Counted from the stretch's first letter, positions 45,271 through 54,741 are shown. The stretch: 64,000 nt of DNA from Paenibacillus glucanolyticus NBRC 15330 (GCF_004000885.1 NZ_BIMC01000011.1:124001-188000); one strand, 5' to 3'. A program made the numbers and translations. The notes: generated by a model from the letters alone, not told the origin.

Positions 45271-46668
45271 ATGAAGGTAGACATTCGGAATAAATGGCTG
45301 CTCGCAGTGTGCGCACTTCTTATTTTTCCTATGGGGCAGGTGACCCATGCCGTCTCAAGCCAAAACAACTTCTACAACGTTGTCATGCAGGATGGAGCGG
45401 ATCCTTGGGTTTATAAACATACAGACGGTTACTACTATTTTACGAAAACGACCGGCGGTGACGTTACGATCTGGAAGTCAGCCCAGCTGACGGTGATGGA
45501 TGCAGCTCCCACTACGGTTGTAAACACAGGCTGCTGCGGGATATGGGCTCCCGAGCTGCATTACATCAACGGCGCTTGGTACATCTACTACGCGAAGGAC
45601 GACGGGGACAATGTCAATCACCGTATGTATGTGATGGAGAATACATCGGCAGATCCGACACAGGGAACCTGGCAGTATAAAGGTCAGATTACGGACCACA
45701 CCAACAAGTGGGCCATTGACGGCACGGTGCTGCAAGCAGGCGGTCAGCTGTACTTTATCTGGTCCGGCTGGGAAGGGGATACCAATGTGCGGCAGAATCT
45801 GTATATCGCACGCATGAGCAATCCGTGGACCATCAGCTCGGATCGGGTGGAGATTGCAAGGCCTACTTATCATTGGGAGACGAATCACTCCCCGCACGTA
45901 AACGAAGGTCCCCAGGTGATTATCCAAAATGGCGTCATTAGCCTGGTGTACTCGGCCAGCGGGAGCTGGACCAATGACTATTGTCTAGGATTGATCACAG
46001 CCAGCACGACCAGCGATTTGTTGAACCCGGCATCCTGGAACAAACGCAGCCAACCGATATTCAAGTCGGGTAATGGGCTGTACGGACCGGGCCACCATTC
46101 GTTCACGAAGTCGCCGGATGGCACGGAGGATTGGATGCTCTACCACGTCGCCAAATATCATAATGCCGGGTGGAATCGTGAGGTTCGAATGCAGAAATTC
46201 ACATGGAATGCGGACAATACCCCGAATCTTGGTGTTCCGGCGAATCCGAATGCGCCCATAACCTTGCCTTCAGGCGAAGCCGCTCACACCCGTTACGAAG
46301 GGGAAGAGGGAGCGCTCGGCGGTGTCGCCTATGCATCCGGAAGCCCCAACGGCTCGGGAGGACTTAAGGCGGGACATATCGACACGCCGGAGAGTTATGT
46401 GGAATTTTCCGTTCATGCCGCATCGGCTGGCGAATATATTCTGCTCGCCCGGACAGCAAACGGCACAGCCGGGGGGAACTGGTCCAATTTTCTGTTAAGC
46501 GTAAATTCAGGCGTGCCTAGCAGGTTTCACATCACGAATAAAGGCTGGGAGAACTGGGGATTGTCCACGGCGCGAGTTCAGCTTAAGGCCGGCGTGAACC
46601 AGATCCGTTTTTCTAAAGGCGAAGGCTACGGAGAAATCGATTTTTTTGACATCAAGCCAGCGAATTAG
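45271..46668 (+). CDS. Secreted GH43 family hydrolase with C-terminal carbohydrate-binding module
   Basis: A 465-residue exported enzyme. Signal peptide residues 1-27 (LLAVCALLIFPMGQVTHA). The five-bladed GH43 fold shows all three catalytic acids: Asp44 in GADPWVY, Asp150 in KWAIDGT and Glu212 in VNEGPQV. Residues about 340-465 resemble a CBM6/35-type sandwich (TRYEGEEGALGG, then YVEFSV and GYGEIDFFDIKP). GH43 members release arabinose or xylose. It is the only exported hydrolase of the cluster and probably makes the oligosaccharides taken in by the transporter. Confidence 0.9.
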   Translation: MKVDIRNKWLLAVCALLIFPMGQVTHAVSSQNNFYNVVMQDGADPWVYKHTDGYYYFTKTTGGDVTIWKSAQLTVMDAAPTTVVNTGCCGIWAPELHYINGAWYIYYAKDDGDNVNHRMYVMENTSADPTQGTWQYKGQITDHTNKWAIDGTVLQAGGQLYFIWSGWEGDTNVRQNLYIARMSNPWTISSDRVEIARPTYHWETNHSPHVNEGPQVIIQNGVISLVYSASGSWTNDYCLGLITASTTSDLLNPASWNKRSQPIFKSGNGLYGPGHHSFTKSPDGTEDWMLYHVAKYHNAGWNREVRMQKFTWNADNTPNLGVPANPNAPITLPSGEAAHTRYEGEEGALGGVAYASGSPNGSGGLKAGHIDTPESYVEFSVHAASAGEYILLARTANGTAGGNWSNFLLSVNSGVPSRFHITNKGWENWGLSTARVQLKAGVNQIRFSKGEGYGEIDFFDIKPAN

Positions 46669-46919
46669 CACGCTGTGCATGACAGATGGAACCGAAAAAA
46701 ATAGTGGTGTTCGCTTGACCATGGATGGCTTCCGGTTCTCCCGAGAGGCCTTTTCTGGCTAAGCAAGGAGGCGTTCTCCCCTACTCCTTCGAAGAGCTAA
46801 CTAACGGATAATTGATGATAGATCAATGATGTAAGCCTTTGCAAGTTTGATTGTTTTTCGTCACGTTAAGAAGTAAGATAATTGTAATGAATATGTTTAG
46901 TTTAAAGGAGAGCAGATTC

Positions 46920-47876
46920 GTGCTGGAACTTGGCTTTAACGACCCGGAAAGACTCGTCACGGTATCCCATGCCTTGTCAACGCGTTCACGGGTTGATATT
47001 CTAAGGCTCCTGAATTCCAAAAATTTAAATATTATCGAGATTGCCGAGAAGCTTAAACTTCCGGTCTCAACAGTAGCCAGCAACATCAAAGTACTGGAAG
47101 CTGCCGAGTTAATCAATACTGAACTGCTGCCGGCTTCCCGCGGGGCCATGAAGGTCTGCAGCCGGAATTACGACGATATTCACATTGCCCTGAACTTGAA
47201 GAATTCGGTCCCCAAGGGAGTAACGCATGTTTATGAAGTCGAGATGCCGATCGGACATTACAGCGATTGCGAGGTATCTCCCACCTGCGGAATGGCTAAT
47301 GCGGACGGTTATATCATTAAGGAAGACGAGCCTGCGAGCTTTTACCATCCCAAGCATGTGAACGCCCAGATCATCTGGCTGCGCAAGGGGTATCTGGAGT
47401 ATTTACTGCCGATGGATATTCCGGCCGGAGCCCGCATTGAATCGCTTGGACTGTCCATGGAAATGTGTTCCGAAGCGCCGAATTATGATCATAATTGGCC
47501 GTCCAATATTTCGGTATGGGTAAACGGCGTGGAGATTGGAATGTGGACAAGTCCAGGTGATTTCGGGGACCGCCGCGGCAAACTGAATCCGAATTGGTGG
47601 TATGATTGGGCCACGCAATACGGCTTTCTCAAAACATGGCGAGTGGACCACGAAAAGACGACCCTTGATATGGATAAAGTGTCCGATGTTACATTAGATC
47701 ATCTTAGGATTAACGAGAGCCCCAAAATGCGCCTGCGTATCGGCATCAAACCCGATGCCGTAAATCAAGGCGGACTGAATTTGTTCGGCCGTCAGTTTGG
47801 CGATCATGAACAAAATATTATGATGCAGATTAAATATACGATGGATCAGGATGAGGAAGATCCGGTTGTCCCCTAG
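46920..47876 (+). CDS. ArsR-type winged-helix regulator with large C-terminal domain
   Basis: A 318-residue protein. GTG at 46920 lies 9 nt after AAAGGAG, so upstream in-frame ATGs are not used. Residues about 8-85 form an ArsR winged helix (ALSTRSRVDILRLLN, IAEKLKLPVSTVASNIKVLE). The remaining 230 residues are beta-rich, with WPSNISVWVNGVEIG and FGDRRGKLNPNWW, reminiscent of a jelly-roll or galactose-binding-like sandwich, far longer than a usual ArsR protein. It may sense a sugar and control the glycosidase cluster that ends 250 bp upstream; that is inference. Confidence 0.8.
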   Translation: MLELGFNDPERLVTVSHALSTRSRVDILRLLNSKNLNIIEIAEKLKLPVSTVASNIKVLEAAELINTELLPASRGAMKVCSRNYDDIHIALNLKNSVPKGVTHVYEVEMPIGHYSDCEVSPTCGMANADGYIIKEDEPASFYHPKHVNAQIIWLRKGYLEYLLPMDIPAGARIESLGLSMEMCSEAPNYDHNWPSNISVWVNGVEIGMWTSPGDFGDRRGKLNPNWWYDWATQYGFLKTWRVDHEKTTLDMDKVSDVTLDHLRINESPKMRLRIGIKPDAVNQGGLNLFGRQFGDHEQNIMMQIKYTMDQDEEDPVVP

Positions 47877-47920
47877 AGCAGGTTCGCTCGCTTGACGAAG
47901 ACCTCACCTCATCAAAATAA

Positions 47921-47986
47921 CAAAGAACCGTTTCTTTCGTAAATGGGCAGGACGTGCCTCCATTTAACCAAGAAACGGTTTCTTTG
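47921..47986. other. Large imperfect hairpin between regulator and ABC genes
   Basis: CAAAGAA-CCGTTTCTT pairs with AAGAAACGG-TTTCTTTG, and inside it TAAATGG pairs with CCATTTA. It may end the upstream transcript or shape the leader of the ABC exporter; the T run is poor. Confidence 0.5.
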
Positions 47987-48148
47987 CTTATGTCTGACGT
48001 TTGCCTTTGCACAGCACAGCATAGCGGCGGGGAGGAACGGTTCGTGTGCGGCGCGTAAAAGAGCCCATTTTATTTTACGGTTTACATTCCGTTTAAATAC
48101 GGGTGTTACGATCCCCATATCATCAATAATGGATTGGAGGAAATAGAA

Positions 48149-49180
48149 GTGGAGCATGTATACAGAAAGAGAATGGAACCGAACAATGGAGATCTCGCTG
48201 TTGAAGCGCATGGACTTGTCAAAACCTTTGGCAGCAATCGTGCAGTAGACGGTGTAGATTTGCAGGTGCGCGCAGGCACGATTTACGGCGTGCTTGGACC
48301 GAATGGTGCAGGCAAGACAACCACCATTCGGATGCTGGCGACCCTGCTGCGGCCGGATGCAGGGTCCGCCCGAATTTTCGGGCACGATGTGCTTGCGGAA
48401 TCCCAGATCGTTCGTCAATTAATCGGGGTGACCGGCCAATACGCATCGGTTGACGAGTCGCTCAGCGCCACCGAGAATCTGATCATCTTCTCACGCTTGC
48501 TGGGACTGGGCCGTACAGAGGCACGGCGCAAGTCCGAAGAATTGCTGGAGGAATTCGGATTGACGGAGGCGGCGAAGCGGCCGCTCAAAAATTTCTCCGG
48601 CGGCATGCGCCGCAGGCTGGACCTGGCGGCAAGCCTCATTGCCCAGCCGCCGCTCATTTTTCTGGATGAACCGACAACGGGGCTGGACCCGCGCACGCGT
48701 TCACAGATGTGGGATACGATCCGCAGGCTGGTGAATACCGGATCAACTGTACTGCTCACGACGCAGTATCTGGAGGAGGCTGATCAGCTGGCTGACCGAA
48801 TCGCCGTCATCGATTACGGCCGGGTGGTGGCCGAAGGTACGGGAGATGAGCTGAAAATGTCAGTGGGGACTTCGTCGCTGCATCTGACGGTCCAAAACCC
48901 GCTGGACATTGACAGGGCTCGTCATACCGTGGAACGGGTGCTGAAAGTCCATGTCAATGTGTCACCGGAAGCCGGAAAGATTACGGCGCCGATGGAGAGT
49001 GCGGACCTTGTTGCAGACCTGTTGATCGAGCTTCGCTCGGCGGGAATTGGCTTGTCCGAGATGAGTGTGCAGAAGCCGACCCTGGATGAGGTATTCCTGA
49101 CGATTACCGGTCATGGCGTGAAAGAGGAGACGTCTCAAGCGTCCCGTGAATCCAATAAAACAGAGGTGACAACCGTATGA
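48149..49180 (+). CDS. ABC exporter ATP-binding protein (DrrA-like)
   Basis: A 343-residue ATPase with an extra C-terminal DUF4162-like domain of about 90 residues, the layout of daunorubicin-resistance DrrA. Walker A is GPNGAGKTT, signature FSGGMRRRLDLA and Walker B LIFLDEPTTGLDP. GTG at 48149 follows GGAGG with 8 nt; the ATG at 48134 precedes the site. Its stop overlaps the start of the permease by ATGA, so the two are translationally coupled. Confidence 0.93.
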   Translation: MEHVYRKRMEPNNGDLAVEAHGLVKTFGSNRAVDGVDLQVRAGTIYGVLGPNGAGKTTTIRMLATLLRPDAGSARIFGHDVLAESQIVRQLIGVTGQYASVDESLSATENLIIFSRLLGLGRTEARRKSEELLEEFGLTEAAKRPLKNFSGGMRRRLDLAASLIAQPPLIFLDEPTTGLDPRTRSQMWDTIRRLVNTGSTVLLTTQYLEEADQLADRIAVIDYGRVVAEGTGDELKMSVGTSSLHLTVQNPLDIDRARHTVERVLKVHVNVSPEAGKITAPMESADLVADLLIELRSAGIGLSEMSVQKPTLDEVFLTITGHGVKEETSQASRESNKTEVTTV

Positions 49181-49992
49181 GCAGCACAATGATTAAGCCA
49201 GCTAAGGAGCGGCAGCTGAAAAACCACACAAGTCTCGGTCAGACGCTGCGAAACTCGTTGACGATGGCCTACCGGGGGCTGCTGAAGATTCGGCGCACGC
49301 CCGAGCAATTGTTCGACGTAACGCTCCAGCCTATTATTTTCACCTTGATGTTTACCTATATTTTTGGCGGTGCGATCTCTGGCGACGTATTAAGTTATTT
49401 GCCTGTCATCATTCCGGGGATCCTCGTTCAGACCGTGATTACGACCTCCGTTGTGACCGGGGTTCAACTGCGCGAGGATATGGATAAAGGGGTGTTCGAC
49501 CGATTCAAGTCGCTGCCTATTGCGCGGATTGCTCCGCTTGCCGGTGCCCTGCTGGCAGATACCGTCAGGTACACCATAGCAACGGTGCTTACCTTTAGCA
49601 TGGGATATGTTATGGGGTACCGTCCCGAAGGGGGCCTTGGCTACGTTGCTCTCGCGGCGCTGCTGGTAATTTTGTGTTCATGGGCAATCAGTTGGATATT
49701 TGCTTTCTTCGGTGTCATTGCGCGTACGGCCTCAAGCGTACAGGGCATATCCATGATTGTGCTGTTCCCGCTCACGTTTCTCTCCAATGCGTTCGTTCCG
49801 GTAGATACCATGCCGGGCTGGCTGCAGTGGTTTGTGAACATCAATCCGATCTCGCATCTGGTTACGGCTGTGCGGGATCTGACCAACTCCGGGATTGTCG
49901 GATGGGATCTCGCGATTTCGCTGATCGGCGCTGCCGTCATTGTAGCTATCTTTGCTCCGATTACGGTACGTGCATATATGCGCCGCACGTAA
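49177..49992 (+). CDS. ABC-2 type exporter permease (DrrB-like)
   Basis: A 271-residue inner-membrane protein with six helices of the ABC-2 class; PLTFLSNAFVPVDTMPGWLQ is the signature before the last helices, and QLREDMDKGVFDRFKSLPI a conserved cytoplasmic loop. It is coupled to the ATPase gene by a 4-nt overlap. The pair probably exports a hydrophobic drug or lipid. Confidence 0.92.
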   Translation: MSSTMIKPAKERQLKNHTSLGQTLRNSLTMAYRGLLKIRRTPEQLFDVTLQPIIFTLMFTYIFGGAISGDVLSYLPVIIPGILVQTVITTSVVTGVQLREDMDKGVFDRFKSLPIARIAPLAGALLADTVRYTIATVLTFSMGYVMGYRPEGGLGYVALAALLVILCSWAISWIFAFFGVIARTASSVQGISMIVLFPLTFLSNAFVPVDTMPGWLQWFVNINPISHLVTAVRDLTNSGIVGWDLAISLIGAAVIVAIFAPITVRAYMRRT

Positions 49993-50063
49993 GAGCAGCA
50001 GTTGAACAACCGGACTTTCATTCAGGTTTGCCGCCTGTGTAAGACTACCTATGCGAACGCTGG

Positions 50064-50092
50064 TTGACATCGATTTATTATTTCACTATACT
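50064..50092 (+). promoter_or_regulatory. Sigma-A promoter of the tyrS leader
   Basis: TTGACA at 50064 and TATACT at 50087 with a 17-bp spacer; transcription should start near 50099. Confidence 0.85.
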
Positions 50093-50098
50093 GTCTGT

Positions 50099-50374
50099 AA
50101 TCTTATAAACGACATGCGTTGAAAGAGCCCAGTAGCAGCTTGGTCCCTGTTCTAGAAAGCCGGGGGTTGATGGAACCCGGTACACACCAAGTTGGCGAAT
50201 TACACTCTGGAGTATCTCGGGTAATGCCGAGCGGAAATGGCGAACGATATCTCGCCTGATGAGCGGCATGAACGGCGCGCAGCAGCAGCTGGCGGTCCAA
50301 TTGTGCAATCTGGGTGGTAACACGGTTATTAATCGTCCCTATGTCTATAACAGACAAGGGGCGATTTTTTGTTT
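50099..50374 (+). promoter_or_regulatory. Tyrosine T-box leader of tyrS
   Basis: A leader of about 275 nt ends in the T-box TGGGTGGTAACACGG (50311-50325), which pairs with the uncharged tRNA end, and a terminator AATCGTCCCT...AGGGGCGATT followed by T6 (50331-50370). In Stem I a TAC tyrosine codon at 50201-50203 (within GAATTACACTC) is the likely specifier. Low charged tRNA-Tyr lets the antiterminator form and tyrS be transcribed. Confidence 0.9.
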
Positions 50375-50436
50375 TTTTCAACGAGGATGGACGTTTCGTA
50401 ATAAGGATATTAATGAATTGAAGGGGTGTTAATGCT

Positions 50437-51696
50437 GTGAATATTATCGATGAACTTGAATGGCGCGATGCCATCAACCAACAGACGGATGCCGAAGGCC
50501 TCCGGGAGCTTACGAATGAAAAATCAATCTCGCTATACTGCGGCGTAGACCCAACGGGCGACAGCATGCATATCGGCCATCTGATTCCCTTTATTATGCT
50601 GAAGCGTTTCCAGCTTGCCGGTCATCGCCCGGTCATTCTGATCGGCGGCGCAACCGGCACTATCGGGGATCCAAGCGGACGTCAAACCGAGCGCTCGCTG
50701 CAAACGCTGGAGCAGGTTCAGGCCAACGTGGATGCACTGACCGGGCAAATGAAAAAGCTCTTTGTGACGGAAGGCGACAATCAAATTCGCATGGTCAACA
50801 ACTACGACTGGACGCATAAGATTAGCATTATCGAATTTTTACGAGATTTCGGCAAAAACTTCAGCATCAACTCCATGCTGGCGAAGGACGTTGTGGCGAG
50901 CCGCCTCGACAGCGGCATTTCCTTCACGGAATTCACTTATCAGATTCTGCAGTCCGTGGACTACCTGCATCTGTTCCAGCATGAAGACGTGCAGCTGCAA
51001 ATCGGCGGCTCGGACCAATGGGGCAACATTACAAGCGGTCTTGATCTGATCCGGAAAAAAGAAGGCTCTGAGGCGAAAGCATTCGGTCTCACGATTCCGC
51101 TGATGCTGAAAGCCGACGGCACGAAATTCGGCAAAACCGCCGGTGGCGCGATATGGCTGGATCCGAACAAAACCACGCCATTTGAGTTCTACCAGTTCTG
51201 GGCGAACACCGATGACCGTGACGTCGTGAAATACTTGAAGTACTTTACGTTCTTGAGTAAAGAGCAAATCGACGAGTTGGCCGAGAAGGTTCAGAGCGAG
51301 CCGCATAAACGCGAAGCGCAAAAAATGCTGGCAGAGGAAATGACGAAATTCGTGCACGGCGAGGAAATGCTGGAGCAAGCCAAGCGCATTACCGCAGCCC
51401 TGTTTACGGGCGATATCCAATCGCTTACGGCCGAAGAGATCGAGCAGGGCTTCAAGGAGATGCCAACATTTGAAGCGACGCAGGAGCCGAAGAATATCGT
51501 TGACTGGCTCGTGGATCTGGGCATCGAGCCTTCCAAGCGGCAAGCCCGCGAGGACATCACGAAAGGCGCAATCTCCATGAACGGCGAGCGCGTCAGCGAC
51601 CTGGAACATGAGGTTACGGCTGATCAAGCGATCGGCGGGCGTTTCATCATCATCCGCAAAGGAAAGAAAAACTACAGCTTGGTGAAAATGTCCTAA
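50437..51696 (+). CDS. tyrS: Tyrosyl-tRNA synthetase
   Basis: A 419-residue class I enzyme that charges tRNA-Tyr. The HIGH box is H45-I-G-H in PTGDSMHIGHL, the KMSKS loop is KFGKT at about 231-235, and residues about 350-415 form an S4 RNA-binding domain (RQAREDITKGAISMNGERV). GTG at 50437 follows AAGGGGTG. It is regulated by the upstream T-box and ends at a strong terminator. Confidence 0.97.
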   Translation: MNIIDELEWRDAINQQTDAEGLRELTNEKSISLYCGVDPTGDSMHIGHLIPFIMLKRFQLAGHRPVILIGGATGTIGDPSGRQTERSLQTLEQVQANVDALTGQMKKLFVTEGDNQIRMVNNYDWTHKISIIEFLRDFGKNFSINSMLAKDVVASRLDSGISFTEFTYQILQSVDYLHLFQHEDVQLQIGGSDQWGNITSGLDLIRKKEGSEAKAFGLTIPLMLKADGTKFGKTAGGAIWLDPNKTTPFEFYQFWANTDDRDVVKYLKYFTFLSKEQIDELAEKVQSEPHKREAQKMLAEEMTKFVHGEEMLEQAKRITAALFTGDIQSLTAEEIEQGFKEMPTFEATQEPKNIVDWLVDLGIEPSKRQAREDITKGAISMNGERVSDLEHEVTADQAIGGRFIIIRKGKKNYSLVKMS

Positions 51697-51701
51697 ACTT
51701 A

Positions 51702-51743
51702 AAAAAACCGCTCAACACAGATCATTGTGTTGAGCGGTTTTTT
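51702..51743 (+). terminator. Terminator after tyrS
   Basis: AAACCGCTCAACACA and TGTGTTGAGCGGTTT form a 15-bp stem around GATCAT, with T7. Confidence 0.92.
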
Positions 51744-51802
51744 TACGATGGAAGTTGTTGTGTCTTCATAGGATAATAGCTGTAACAACGAAGGAGGGAA
51801 TC

Positions 51803-52915
51803 ATGAATATGCAGCTATACACGGAATTATGCCAACGGTTCGGAATTCGCTACCCAATCTTTCTGGCTGGAATGGCCGGAGGGCCGTCAACGGCTGAGCT
51901 GGTTGCCGCCGTATCGGATGCAGGCGGGCTTGGAACGCTGGGCGCAGCCTATATGGAGCCGGCCGCCATTCGTCAAAGCATTCAGGATATCCGCAAGCTG
52001 ACGGATAAGCCCTTTGCCGTGAATCTCTTTGCTTCGGCTGCCACTAAGGCTTCGGATAACTTGGATCGAATCGGAGAAGTCCAGCACGAGCTGAACCGGA
52101 TGCGGGAAACGCTGGGCATTCCTCAAGCGGGTGCGGATCAAGTGGCAGCTGCCGATTGGTTTGAGAAGCAATTCACGGTTCTGCTTGAAGAGAAGGTGCC
52201 TGTCATCAGCACTGCATTCGGCATTCTGCCTGAACCTCTCATGCGGCAGGCAAAAGCGGCAAACCTGCTGGTGGTTACGATGGTAACGACGGTAAACGAA
52301 GCGTTGATGGCGGAGCAAGCGGGCTGTGATGCCATTGTTGCCCAAGGCAGCGACGCAGGTGGACATCGAGGAACGTTTGATCTGACAGAGCACCCGATGG
52401 GTGCGAATATCGGGACATTTTCCCTGGTACCGCAAATTGTGGATCAGGTGAAGATACCGGTTATTGCTGCGGGAGGCGTTATGGATGGACGCGGGCTTGT
52501 TGCCTCGCTTGTTCTTGGAGCGCAAGGCGTCCAGATGGGGACGCGATTTTTGACGGCACTGGAATCGGGGGCGCATGAGGTTTACAAGCAGGCTCTGCTG
52601 GAGAGCACGGAAGAGAGCACAGTTATTACCCTAGCGTTCTCGGGACGGCCAGCCAGAGGAATACGCAATGCCTTTATTAAGCGTTGGGATGCCACTGGTT
52701 TAGAGCCGCTTCCGTTTCCCGTGCAGAATACGGTGACCCGCGATATTAGAAACGCCGCCAACCGCCAAAATAATCCGGACTATATGTCATTATGGGCAGG
52801 GCAAGGGACAAGAAGGCTGACCTCCGGACAGAGGGCCAAGGCTATCGTATACGAGACCATTCAGGAAGCGCTCTCCCTATGCGGGTCAAGCGAAATCACC
52901 GATCCGCATGAATGA
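51803..52915 (+). CDS. Nitronate monooxygenase (2-nitropropane dioxygenase-like)
   Basis: A 370-residue FMN-dependent TIM-barrel oxidase. RYPIFLAGMAGGPSTAELVA at the front and QGSDAGGHRGTF (catalytic His) mid-way are family signatures; AAGGVMDGRGLVASLVLGAQ binds the flavin phosphate. It detoxifies propionate-3-nitronate and related nitro compounds. ATG at 51803 follows AAGGAGGGAATC; the frame is open to 51755 but without a site. Confidence 0.9.
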   Translation: MNMQLYTELCQRFGIRYPIFLAGMAGGPSTAELVAAVSDAGGLGTLGAAYMEPAAIRQSIQDIRKLTDKPFAVNLFASAATKASDNLDRIGEVQHELNRMRETLGIPQAGADQVAAADWFEKQFTVLLEEKVPVISTAFGILPEPLMRQAKAANLLVVTMVTTVNEALMAEQAGCDAIVAQGSDAGGHRGTFDLTEHPMGANIGTFSLVPQIVDQVKIPVIAAGGVMDGRGLVASLVLGAQGVQMGTRFLTALESGAHEVYKQALLESTEESTVITLAFSGRPARGIRNAFIKRWDATGLEPLPFPVQNTVTRDIRNAANRQNNPDYMSLWAGQGTRRLTSGQRAKAIVYETIQEALSLCGSSEITDPHE

Positions 52916-52952
52916 GGATGACCGCTGCCGGGTTGTTAAGCTAGTCTAACGA

Positions 52953-52998
52953 CAGGCCACCTGAGGACGAATCCCCGGGTGGCCTGCCAATTCTTTTT
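52953..52998 (+). terminator. Terminator after nitronate monooxygenase
   Basis: CAGGCCACC and GGTGGCCTG form a 9-bp stem around a 16-nt loop, followed after CCAATTC by T5. Confidence 0.75.
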
Positions 52999-53249
52999 AG
53001 AATCGGTAAGTATCTCCGCCTTCACCGTTCCACGTCATCTCAACAAAGGAGGATGGACTGGCAGCAGATGAGGTTTTGGAGCCGGAAGCATATAGACCTC
53101 CAGCCACGCCGGACATGGTGTAGTCGGAATATAATGTGTTGGTGGTATAGTTCGTTCGTATAAATCATCGTACCCGCGATGTTAGAAGCAGTGACGTTCT
53201 TCAGCTCCAGCTTGTTTCCACGCCATGGAATCGCGTTGTGAATTTTCAT
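52997..53249 (-). pseudogene. Small gene broken by a 4-bp duplication
   Basis: ATG at 53249 has a perfect AGGAGG 6 nt upstream. Frame one reads MKIHNAIPWRGNKLELKNVT and ASNIAGTMIYTN, then breaks at a tandem TTCGTTCG (53151-53158). Removing one TTCG copy joins it to NYTTNTLYSDYTMSGVAGGL, then SFVEMTWNGEGGDTYRF and a stop at 52997, for an 82-residue protein. I do not recognise the family; the C-terminal TWNGEGGDTYRF looks like a beta-strand end. The duplication may be a true mutation, phase-variable or a sequencing error. Confidence 0.55.
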
Positions 53250-53763
53250 ATCATACCTCCTGCAAGAATGATTCGTCCATCGTCAACGGCAGGACCATCC
53301 AATCTCTTTCATCATCACCCTTTACGAGTTTTTGGTTTTTTAGGTGTAATCCTATCCAATCTTTTTCCAGATATCAAGGACAAGAGATACATAATATGTA
53401 AAAGGTTATAAAAACTCCAAGTGGGTTGATGAAGGGCGTATGAAGAGGAGCGTTGTCATCAAGGCGGAGCATGATAACGGCGGAGGTCGTTAGGTTTAAT
53501 TACCGTAGGCAGCTTATTAGATTAGAGACAAAGAGGCCAATTCTAGCGATCTGCGTTCACATGGATAAAACGAAGTCGTGTTTAAGGAATAAGAACGAAG
53601 AACTGATCCTGTAAAAGGGTCGGCTTTTCGCTCGGCTGGCAGGGAACGAGTAGGCACATCAACAGCAGATGCAGCATGGGAGATATTTCTGAACCTTTGT
53701 TTTATTGTGATTTATAATGGAAGTGAAATGAATGAATCCTGAAGGGGAGGAGTACTGTATACG
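53250..53763. other. Gene-poor interval
   Basis: I find no convincing gene, RNA or strong hairpin in these 514 bp. Short frames lack ribosome sites. The end holds AAGGGGAGGAG, the ribosome site of the WYL regulator. Confidence 0.6.
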
Positions 53764-54735
53764 ATGTCTAAGGCTGATAATATGCTGGCGATTCTATGGC
53801 TCTTGAAGGCACGAAGAAGAATGACGGCCAAACAGCTAGCGGAGGAACTTGACGTACATATTCGAACGATATACCGGAATATCGATGCCCTCTGCATTTC
53901 CGGCGTGCCGATCGTTTCCGAAATCGGACGCGATGGGGGTTACTTCATCCCTGATTCTATCAAGCTTGCGCCCCTGTTTTTTGATGCCGATGAACAGAAG
54001 GCACTGCTTCACGCCGCTGCATTCGCACGGGAAGCGGGTTATCCTTCCGAAGCTCCACTCAGTCGAGCTCTTTCCAAAATCAAGCGGCATACGAATCCGG
54101 AGCAGCTGGAGCGTCTAACGCGCCGTGAAAATAGCATCGAGGTCATCCAACCGCCTACAGCTCCCGTGCTTATGTCCATGCTTGCCGCGATTGAAGCTGG
54201 CATCGACCAGCAATGCCGTCTCCAGATCAACTATAAGACAGGGTATGATGGTACCATACATACACGTATCCTGGATCCATATGGGCTTGTCCATTGGAAG
54301 AGCAAATGGTATACGGTGGGCTATTGCCACCTGCGGGGTGAAATACGCAGCTTTCGCGTCGATCGTATGAGCGATATCCGTTGTACCGTTGACTCCTTTG
54401 TCCGTCCGGAGCCGTTCTCCGCCCGTGAGTTTTTGTTGGAGGGATTGCTGGCAGAGCAGGGTTCTGATAACAACCCGCATGGGGTCTCCGTGCACATACA
54501 AGGTGTCCCCCAAGCTATTGACGATTTATGTCAGCATTGGCTGCTCGGTCATGTACTGCAGGAGAGGACAGCAGATCATGCGGTGTTCAGGCTGGACGAG
54601 CTTACGCTATACACCCAGGTAGCCTATTATCTCCTATCATTCGGGGGGAGGATTCGAATCATGGAGCCCGAAGAATTGAAATTAGGCATGATCGACATTA
54701 CGGAATCCTTGTTGAAATATTATCAATCCCAATGA
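53764..54735 (+). CDS. HTH-WYL transcriptional regulator (YafY-like)
   Basis: A 323-residue regulator. Residues about 5-60 form an HTH_11 winged helix (RMTAKQLAEELDVHIRTIYR); about 145-225 a WYL domain (LQINYKTGYDGTIHTRILDP, KWYTVGYCHLRGEIRSFRVD) and a C-terminal WCX-like extension follows. AAGGGGAGGAG lies 11 nt before the ATG. It probably controls the SRPBCC-VOC gene pair that follows after a terminator. Confidence 0.9.
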   Translation: MSKADNMLAILWLLKARRRMTAKQLAEELDVHIRTIYRNIDALCISGVPIVSEIGRDGGYFIPDSIKLAPLFFDADEQKALLHAAAFAREAGYPSEAPLSRALSKIKRHTNPEQLERLTRRENSIEVIQPPTAPVLMSMLAAIEAGIDQQCRLQINYKTGYDGTIHTRILDPYGLVHWKSKWYTVGYCHLRGEIRSFRVDRMSDIRCTVDSFVRPEPFSAREFLLEGLLAEQGSDNNPHGVSVHIQGVPQAIDDLCQHWLLGHVLQERTADHAVFRLDELTLYTQVAYYLLSFGGRIRIMEPEELKLGMIDITESLLKYYQSQ

Positions 54736-54741
54736 TAAAAG

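Noticed and set aside
50432..50440. Minimal frame ATG-CTG-TGA just before tyrS
   Set aside because: Its stop overlaps the GTG start, but nothing else supports a role; T-box control explains regulation.
50839..51627. Minus-strand 262-codon frame
   Set aside because: Shadow of tyrS, antisense to a clear family member.
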